From assembly GCA_001247695.2 (NCBI GenBank), contig LGRX02033529.1, forward strand, positions 1-64,000: DNA of 64,000 bases. Direction: 5' to 3'. Of the stretch, positions 58,877 to 64,000 are shown in pieces. Within the stretch, counting starts at the first letter, position 1, and each line of letters opens with the position of its first letter. The notes beneath the pieces were generated by a model that was given only the letters and a program-made list of their open reading frames with translations, made no database searches and had not been told where the DNA came from. Position numbers and translations under genes: made by a program. This stretch comes from Cymbomonas tetramitiformis. Lineage: Eukaryota; Chlorophyta; Pyramimonadophyceae; Pyramimonadales; Pyramimonadaceae.

Positions 58877-58988
58877 CTACATAAGAGGCGTGTCCAGGGG
58901 GCATCACCTCTATATTCACCGGTATCCTCTGTACTCCTCTTGATATTTCCCGGTATTTCCCAGTATTTGCGGACGCCTCTTATGTAGT
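58877..58988. repeat. 112-bp inverted-repeat element
   Basis: ACTACATAAGAGGCG (58877-58891) and CGCCTCTTATGTAGT (58974-58988) are perfect inverted repeats about 80 bp apart. The interior contains CCGGTATCC and CCCGGTATTTCCCAGTATTT. It is probably a miniature transposon, with no clear target duplication. Confidence 0.55.
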
Positions 58989-59141
58989 GAGCACACCTGG
59001 TCATCTCCGGCACGCACCACTGGTCACCTACTGTTATTCTGCGTTGGTCCTTACTGTGGATTTGCATGGGTCTTGCAGGTGTCATGCAGATGTCCCCTTA
59101 TAAAAATAACTATTTTTTTGCCCGAAAATGTGACGAAAATG

Positions 59142-59216
59142 AAAAAGGTGGCAGATTAGGCCATATTACGGTTATGTATAAGATAATGGGAATATGGCCT
59201 AAAGTGCCACCTTTTT
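59142..59216. repeat. long hairpin 1 at the edge of the virus-like region
   Basis: The left arm, 59142-59167, begins AAAAAGGTGGCAGATTAGGC. The right arm, 59191-59216, is its reverse complement with two mismatches. The loop is 23 nt. Both ends abut AT-rich DNA. The arms are nearly identical to hairpin 2 at 59371-59444. Confidence 0.8.
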
Positions 59217-59243
59217 GATTCATCTGATTTTTCACCGCGTTCA

Positions 59244-59370
59244 CACGCTGTTTTGTATCAGAATTATCGGAATTATATTTTAGATTTTCTGAATTTGAAA
59301 TATTTTTGCTTGTTCGCCGCGATGGGCACGCTGTTTTGTATCATTTATGTATTTTAGATTTTCTGAATTT
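59244..59370. repeat. 84-bp partial direct duplication between the hairpins
   Basis: CACGCTGTTTTGTATCA and TTTTAGATTTTCTGAATTT occur in the same order at 59244-59300 and 59328-59370, the second copy running directly into hairpin 2. This suggests that hairpin and spacer were duplicated together. Confidence 0.65.
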
Positions 59371-59444
59371 AAAAAGGTGGCAGATTAGGCCATATTCACA
59401 TTATCTATATATAGTCCGTAATATGGCCTAATCTGCCACCTTTT
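59371..59444. repeat. long hairpin 2 at the edge of the virus-like region
   Basis: The left arm (59371-59396) is identical to that of hairpin 1. The right arm (59420-59444) is a perfect 25-nt reverse complement, ending ATCTGCCACCTTTT. The loop is 23 nt. Located 151 bp before the stop codon of the leftmost cassette gene. It could be a bidirectional transcription end, a replication or packaging structure, or a mobile-element end. Confidence 0.85.
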
Positions 59445-59594
59445 GATTTCGCTGTTATGAATCGCGGTTCTATCCATGGGGCATCACCCAGGTTATTTAC
59501 GGGAAATATTTTTTATTGTTCACCGCAAATTATGTAGATAACGGCACAACTTCCCACGTTTCCCAATTGATATCTAAAAAATCCCCCGAAGAAA

Positions 59595-60398
59595 TTACGG
59601 GCTTGGAGAAACAGGAATTAACTTCAAGAAAAATCTAATAACATTGTTTGGAAAATTTTGATACAAAGAAGAAATACTAAGCTCCAAATTATTCTCTCCA
59701 ATTAAATTTGTAGATGCAACTAATGTATCTCTCTGTGCTGCTACTGTAAAGAAACCTAAACCTTCACAAATCAAAACATAGTTGTCTGCAATGTTCTCAT
59801 TCACAGCTGTATCAGCGTGTTGAATTTTGAAATTAGCTACTGGAGAACCGGTTTCAGCACCTGCTAACTGAAATTCACACAATACACCAAAAGTATTTGA
59901 AGGGAATTTCAATATTCGAGTACCTTGACCAGCTATAGGTTGTATTCTAGGAAAATTATATTGTAAAGTTTTTGTTGTTAACTTATTGCAATCTATATCA
60001 TTACAACCTATGATATCACCTAACATGTTAATTCTAAAAAATTGATTTGATGGTATAATAGGTCGTTTACGAAACTCCAAAGCATACACTGAATTAACTT
60101 CTGATAATTCAACCAGTGATGTATTCAAATCTATAAATGTTGAATCAGCAGATTTTGACCCTTGTAATTCTAAATTTGTCTCGGAACTTAATTGTGCAAC
60201 GTTGACAATTCCACCATTGATTCTTGCATTTCCATCTACTTCTAAACCGGAAATTTTTACACTTGCTCCAGCGGTTGCCGGTTCCAAAACATTATTTGTT
60301 TCGGTCCATTTTGAACTTTGTACAGGATTGTATGTTTGACCATTAATCGTATCACATGTTAAATTCTTACAAACTAAACTTTGTCCAAAACTTGACAT
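59595..60398 (-). CDS. fibre-like protein 3 (267 aa), virus-like cassette
   Basis: An intronless, AT-rich frame beginning MSSFGQSLVCKNLTCDTING. The first 20 or so residues match the starts of the genes at 60963-62885 and 62908-63330 (FG-x2-L-x2-K), pointing to a common attachment peptide. The middle is beta-rich and Asn/Ser-rich. The C-terminal 110 residues (TRILKFPSNTFGVLCEFQLAG onward) look like a globular beta-sandwich knob, as in many viral fibres. It is the last gene of the series, starting 13 bp after the protease gene stops. Fibre function is inferred from composition and the shared N-terminus; no database match was available. Confidence 0.7.
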   Translation of the reverse strand: MSSFGQSLVCKNLTCDTINGQTYNPVQSSKWTETNNVLEPATAGASVKISGLEVDGNARINGGIVNVAQLSSETNLELQGSKSADSTFIDLNTSLVELSEVNSVYALEFRKRPIIPSNQFFRINMLGDIIGCNDIDCNKLTTKTLQYNFPRIQPIAGQGTRILKFPSNTFGVLCEFQLAGAETGSPVANFKIQHADTAVNENIADNYVLICEGLGFFTVAAQRDTLVASTNLIGENNLELSISSLYQNFPNNVIRFFLKLIPVSPSP

Positions 60399-60411
60399 AT
60401 ATCATATGTAC

Positions 60412-60951
60412 CTATTTAAATTTCACGCGGTATCGTTTAAAGTGTTTTATATGTGAAATACCTAACAATCCTATAGCGTTAGGATAAACCAATACCGAGC
60501 CTTCTGTGACTTCACCGGTCGCTGGTAATATTAAAGGAACGTCGGAATATTGTGTTGTGGCAACCGAACCGCCTATACCGGTAGCACGTTGTGGTTGATT
60601 ATGATAATCGGACGTACCGTCTGGTTTAATTATTCCTATAAGTCTGGCATCTGCTGTGCTCATTTGGGTGGACGTTGCCCCTGTATCATATATTAAAATG
60701 GCGTTTGCACCGGTCCCACCCTCTAATGATACGTTCACCCTAGATTGACGTTGATTTGTTTTTGCTTTTGTTTTTGGTAAGTTCTGTTTATTATATCTAA
60801 CTACGTTTCCTTGGGCGTCAGCAATATTTCTTACCTTGCATCGAGTATTTGCAAGTCTACCATTTATAATACCTTTTATTCTCATACCGACCCCATCTTG
60901 AACGACGGTTTCACAACTTGGTAAATTAGGATTATTTCGCTTTACAGGCAT
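60412..60951 (-). CDS. retropepsin-like aspartic protease, virus-like cassette
   Basis: 179 residues. Residues 1-75 are a basic, Asn-rich leader. The catalytic motif IYDTGATSTQM places Asp89-Thr-Gly-Ala92. A flap-like GIGG follows at 125-128, and the hydrophobic-hydrophobic-Gly motif typical of clan AA proteases is IGLLGIS (Gly164). Single-domain size means it must act as a dimer, as retroviral proteases do. Flanked by fibre-like genes with 11- and 13-bp spacers, it probably processes structural proteins, although a role unrelated to capsids is possible. The small DNA viruses I know of in this class usually encode an adenovirus-type cysteine protease, so an aspartic one is unusual. No reverse transcriptase or retroelement is adjacent. 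Confidence 0.75.
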   Translation of the reverse strand: MPVKRNNPNLPSCETVVQDGVGMRIKGIINGRLANTRCKVRNIADAQGNVVRYNKQNLPKTKAKTNQRQSRVNVSLEGGTGANAILIYDTGATSTQMSTADARLIGIIKPDGTSDYHNQPQRATGIGGSVATTQYSDVPLILPATGEVTEGSVLVYPNAIGLLGISHIKHFKRYRVKFK

Positions 60952-60962
60952 TTACAATATAT

Positions 60963-62885
60963 TTACAATTTAAATGACGGTTGTAAATAACATATAACTG
61001 CATTTGGCGATGCATGAGTTACGGTTTCCATACAGCACCCGATTACACCATTAGTCGCCGCAACTGCTGCTGAATTTACAACACCGTTTGCTTGAGCTCC
61101 TAAAAGCTGGCCCTTGGTGTACGAACCATCAATACAGTTAACAGAACAGAAACCGCTAATAAGTACAAAACAAGAATTACCTGCAAGACTATCTTGGACA
61201 CATACACCTATAACACCGACATTGGTATTAGTAGCTGTGTTTGTTGCTGCATAGGGTTTGACACCATTGATGTTAGTGCTTACATCGTCAAAAGAAAGAA
61301 CAGTTCCTGATGTGATTGTAGAAGCTGTTGTATTTTCCATTGTGTAAACTTGGCCTGTGAATGTGTTTGGTGATGTAGTCTTCCTATAAGCACTTGTGAG
61401 TTGGGTTAATGGAATACCATCAGTCGTTATCGAAGATGTGTCTGGTGTTGTGTAAGCCCAATCAATGCTGTTCGTGATTCTTATGGCCGTCGTATCCAAA
61501 TCTGAAGTGAGGTTGATTGAACCACCGGTATTTCCGACAGCAAGGACCTGTGATAAACTCGGTATACCACCACCACTTGAAACGGGGCCGTAACGTACCT
61601 CGTTGGATGCTGTATCGTAGTGGAGCATTTGTGACTCGCTTGCTGGGTCGGGAGACAATCTAATAGGTCTTATATAACAACTATTAGCAACACCGGCGTT
61701 TAATTCAACCCCGCTTGCATTCAAAACGATTGTATTATCGGTGTTTACCGCACTTTGAGCAGAGTTCTGTCCTGCCAACGCACCAATGTTCACACTTGAC
61801 TCGCCGGCTGTGAATTCACCTGCATATTTTCCAATGTTCACTGCTGCATCTTTGCAGTTAACCTGACCACAGTCGTCGCCAATAGACACGACATAGTCAC
61901 CACAATTAGAATTACACGAACCAGAACCAATCGCAATCGTATCATTACTTGTTGTATTGTTAATGGACAATGCATTCCTACCTATAGCGATAGAACGGTC
62001 TCCAATGTGGTCGGCATTGGTAAACCCTTGAGTCTGTTCTCCGATTGATACTTTACCTAAACCGCCAGAGCCACTTTCAATTCTAAGATTATTCCCACTA
62101 AGTTTCTCTTGATTGACAATCATGGTACCTGTACCTGTATATGAAACATCGGCGACACTGCTTGCAGCCCCTCGGGTGGTCACATCTTGAAGTGTAGAGG
62201 TTTCAGGTTGTGCCGGTAAGTTTGTCAATCCTGAACCATCACCGACAAATGCAGATGCACTGATACTATTTGTCGTCGTGCTACCTTGGTCGGTGACCGA
62301 TTGTAGATTCTGATTTGCACCAGAAGGTAAGTTAGTTAACAATGAGCCATCTCCTCGATACTTACCGCTTGTCAATGTTAAATCGCCGGTATTGAGTACG
62401 AGTGGGCCGTCGTTTATCAATACCCCATTGCCGAAAGGCTCTATATTGATTGTTGTCTGCAAGCAGGTTACCTCGTTGATGCCTGTTTCGCCTATCTTAA
62501 CTCGTGTTTGTTCCACAGGGTCCAAGCTTTTAATCTCAAACGATGCATCGAGGTCATCGAGACCTGCTGAAAATCGTGATTTGGAAACCGGGTTGTTCAA
62601 CACGAAGTCGTTGAATTTGATTGATGTGTGTACTTTTAGCGACCCATCTGTCAACAAGGACATTTGTTCTCGTTCATTCAATGGGTCTTGAGTATCTATG
62701 AATTTGATATCGTTCTGGTAGCGTATGTCCGAGCCGATGTGCATGGTCTCAAGCGGTGATTCAACGCTGCCTATAGTTTGACACACCACTGTATCGCACG
62801 TTAGTGTATCGGTTGGACCCGTGCCATTTACAAATGGTTTACCGTTGATTTCTTTCACTATTAAATTTGAACCGAAAGCTGACAT
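60963..62885 (-). CDS. large fibre-like protein (640 aa) with trimeric-adhesin head repeats
   Basis: Starts MSAFGSNLIVKEINGKPF, sharing the N-terminal peptide of the other two fibre-like genes. Residues about 20-190 are beta-rich with KVHTSIKFND and TGDLTLTSGKYRGDGSLLTN. DGSGLTNLP-type repeats recur near 190-225. Residues 292-375 carry SIAIGRNAL, TIAIGSG, VVSIGDD, AVNIGKYAG and SVNIGALAG, the periodic xxAIGxxA pattern of YadA-like adhesin heads. The C-terminal domain (about 505-640; NTFTGQVYTMENTTAS, GVIGVCVQDSLAG, GSYTKGQLLG) is Cys-containing and resembles capsid decoration or fibre-tip domains. It is probably a trimeric host-binding spike. All functional wording is inferred from pattern. 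Confidence 0.75.
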   Translation of the reverse strand: MSAFGSNLIVKEINGKPFVNGTGPTDTLTCDTVVCQTIGSVESPLETMHIGSDIRYQNDIKFIDTQDPLNEREQMSLLTDGSLKVHTSIKFNDFVLNNPVSKSRFSAGLDDLDASFEIKSLDPVEQTRVKIGETGINEVTCLQTTINIEPFGNGVLINDGPLVLNTGDLTLTSGKYRGDGSLLTNLPSGANQNLQSVTDQGSTTTNSISASAFVGDGSGLTNLPAQPETSTLQDVTTRGAASSVADVSYTGTGTMIVNQEKLSGNNLRIESGSGGLGKVSIGEQTQGFTNADHIGDRSIAIGRNALSINNTTSNDTIAIGSGSCNSNCGDYVVSIGDDCGQVNCKDAAVNIGKYAGEFTAGESSVNIGALAGQNSAQSAVNTDNTIVLNASGVELNAGVANSCYIRPIRLSPDPASESQMLHYDTASNEVRYGPVSSGGGIPSLSQVLAVGNTGGSINLTSDLDTTAIRITNSIDWAYTTPDTSSITTDGIPLTQLTSAYRKTTSPNTFTGQVYTMENTTASTITSGTVLSFDDVSTNINGVKPYAATNTATNTNVGVIGVCVQDSLAGNSCFVLISGFCSVNCIDGSYTKGQLLGAQANGVVNSAAVAATNGVIGCCMETVTHASPNAVICYLQPSFKL

Positions 62886-62907
62886 TATATATTATACTTT
62901 TTATATT
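62886..62907 (-). promoter_or_regulatory. AT-rich spacer with AGTATAATATATA before the large fibre gene
   Basis: In gene sense the 22 bp read AAAAGTATAATATATA just before the ATG. AGTATA also occurs before the genes starting at 63330 and 63664. It may be a late-promoter element; this rests on three short sites only. Confidence 0.3.
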
Positions 62908-63330
62908 TTATCCTGTATTCCGATAAGATGTTGAAATCACATACCAATTTCCTTCCTGTATACTTGTTTTTTCGCCTGATGCAATTAGAGTGACGCTCGT
63001 TATACTTTCGCCATTGGTTGCACCATTTTTCAACTCAATATCGCCGTCAATTGTGTCTGAATATCCATTTATTCTGTCACCTGCAAACTTTTGAAGAGTC
63101 ACTATTCCGCCCGTTTTGGCTGTTCCGTTATAAATTGTAAACATTTTACCTTTGATAGCAGGTAGACATTCCGGCAATCGAACAGTTGAGGCAGTATCAC
63201 CTAATATAATTTGATTCTGTACATCATCCTTTGTTAATTGTATCAATGTTCCATTTCTTAGTGTTGTGCGAAACGTAGTATTGGCATAAGTCAAGGTTTT
63301 TGCATTCAATTCATTTCCGAAAGCTGACAT
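62908..63330 (-). CDS. small fibre-like protein (140 aa), virus-like cassette
   Basis: Begins MSAFGNELNAKTLTYANTTF, the third member with the shared N-terminus. The remainder (STVRLPECLPAIKGKMFTIY; GGIVTLQKFAGDRINGYSD; EGNWYVISTSYR) is the compact beta fold seen in many phage and algal-virus tail or fibre tips, with the vRLP...GkmfTIyN and GDRInG signatures. It is 22 bp upstream of the large fibre gene, in the same direction. Confidence 0.7.
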   Translation of the reverse strand: MSAFGNELNAKTLTYANTTFRTTLRNGTLIQLTKDDVQNQIILGDTASTVRLPECLPAIKGKMFTIYNGTAKTGGIVTLQKFAGDRINGYSDTIDGDIELKNGATNGESITSVTLIASGEKTSIQEGNWYVISTSYRNTG

Positions 63331-63343
63331 TGTATATACTAAT
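63331..63343 (-). promoter_or_regulatory. TAGTATATACA before the small fibre gene
   Basis: In gene sense the bases immediately before ATG are TAGTATATACA. Shared AGTATA core with the spacers at 62886-62907 and 63665-63687. Confidence 0.3.
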
Positions 63344-63664
63344 CTATGAAAAAAACAAAGGTACAGGTTGCAACAATCGACTATTCAATGGATGCTCCAT
63401 CGGGAAATGGAACATTTCCATTTCTTTCGACACTTTTTGATTGTGCCCTAAAGTATAAGATTTGTATCCAGCCAGAGGATGAACGTTGCTAATCCTAAAT
63501 GGTGGATATGTGATGTCATTGATTGTTTTACACGGGAGTTGTTGCATCATAACCGGTCTAAAACCTGACATTTGAAACATCGTCGCGGTGTGAATTTGTT
63601 TGTCCACGTTCGGTCCTACATCTTTTTTCATGTTGTAACTGCTTAATCCTGGCTGTTGAGCCAT
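63344..63664 (-). CDS. unknown 106-aa protein of the virus-like cassette
   Basis: MAQQPGLSSYNMKKDVGPNV at the start and a Pro/Met/His-rich body (FRPVMMQQLPCKTINDITYP; HFPMEHPLNSRLLQPVPLFF). No membrane segment, signal or known motif. Its position between the partial structural gene and the fibre genes suggests a minor structural or assembly role. The extended, proline-rich character would fit a cementing peptide, but that is a guess. Confidence 0.6.
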   Translation of the reverse strand: MAQQPGLSSYNMKKDVGPNVDKQIHTATMFQMSGFRPVMMQQLPCKTINDITYPPFRISNVHPLAGYKSYTLGHNQKVSKEMEMFHFPMEHPLNSRLLQPVPLFFS

Positions 63665-63687
63665 ATTTGTATACTATTAACAGCGTT
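63665..63687 (-). promoter_or_regulatory. AATAGTATACAAAT before the 106-aa gene
   Basis: In gene sense the spacer reads GTTAATAGTATACAAAT directly before ATG, again with AGTATA. Confidence 0.3.
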
Positions 63688-64000
63688 TTAAAATACAGTT
63701 TCAATCACACGGTTTTGACCGATACGAAGAACTGCGGTTGTTTCGCAAATAATCATGGTTTCGTTTCTTGTAAGTACCGTTTGTAGCGGGTCTGCTGGTG
63801 ACGCAATAGAAGTAGAAAGGTACATTGAACTCGAAAGTCCTCTGCTATCTAAACCAGTTAAATTTCTTACACCCATTTCTGAGGGAAGATTCAAACGTAC
63901 CATAGGAATGAACTGATTATTGAGCCAATCTTCATAACTGTTAATCTTACAACCCGATAGTGTACCGTAGTTGTCCGCTTTAGAGATAGTCAGCAGATTG
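63688..64000 (-). CDS. C-terminal part of a probable structural protein (partial)
   Basis: The frame is open to the window edge, so the start lies beyond 64000; the internal ATG at 63903 is not the true start. Visible residues include ISKADNYGTLSGCKINSYED, FIPMVRLNLPSEMGVRNLTG and the end ETTAVLRIGQNRVIETVF. The beta-strand-rich composition and the position upstream of the fibre genes suggest a capsid or penton-like component. I cannot assign it with confidence. The neighbouring sequence would settle it. Confidence 0.55.
   Translation of the reverse strand, partial: NLLTISKADNYGTLSGCKINSYEDWLNNQFIPMVRLNLPSEMGVRNLTGLDSRGLSSSMYLSTSIASPADPLQTVLTRNETMIICETTAVLRIGQNRVIETVF

Noticed and set aside
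1..64000. tRNA and rRNA genes
   Set aside because: I found no convincing tRNA cloverleaf or conserved rRNA core by eye. A covariance-model search could overturn this.

Overview
This is nuclear DNA from a eukaryote, most likely a green alga. Genes are broken by GT-AG introns, are sparse, and sit in a repeat-rich landscape. The best-preserved housekeeping gene, the gamma subunit of the COPI coatomer (46.9-53.1 kb), reads far more like the land-plant protein than the animal one. A polycystin-type channel and the intron-heavy, minisatellite-rich style fit a prasinophyte-like flagellate, but I cannot name a species from the sequence alone.

Layout. 0-13 kb is almost gene-free: two short tandem arrays, a TTAA-flanked piggyBac-like non-autonomous element, a decayed unknown coding region with a second small transposon inside it, and dispersed repeats. 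13.3-23.9 kb (minus strand) is a long coiled-coil protein gene made of about 20 small exons, with two minisatellites in its introns. 25.7-27.7 kb (plus) is an intronless TPR plus C3HC4 RING protein. 28.5-32.4 kb is non-coding with a CAGT-type MITE and a TATCGATA-rich island. 32.4-45.4 kb (minus) is a polycystin-2-like cation channel whose exons can be joined with consistent phases; at least seven of its introns carry unrelated tandem arrays. 46.9-53.1 kb (plus) is the 17-exon coatomer gamma gene. 53.9-55.7 kb (minus) is a decayed DIRS-type retrotransposon fragment (RNase H plus tyrosine recombinase), followed by an 82-bp tandem array. 56.9-58.3 kb (minus) is a beta-order DNA methyltransferase broken by three single-base frame changes.

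From about 59.1 kb to the end the character changes. The DNA becomes AT-rich, two long near-identical hairpins appear, and then six intronless genes follow on the minus strand, separated by only 11-23 bp. They encode three fibre-like proteins sharing one N-terminal peptide, a retropepsin-like aspartic protease, a small protein and the C-terminal part of a further protein that runs off the window. This is a virus-like structural cassette, probably the edge of an integrated polinton-like virus, virophage or other large DNA virus of an alga. It is the most interesting part of the window. The decisive hallmark genes (capsid, packaging ATPase, polymerase) would lie beyond 64 kb.
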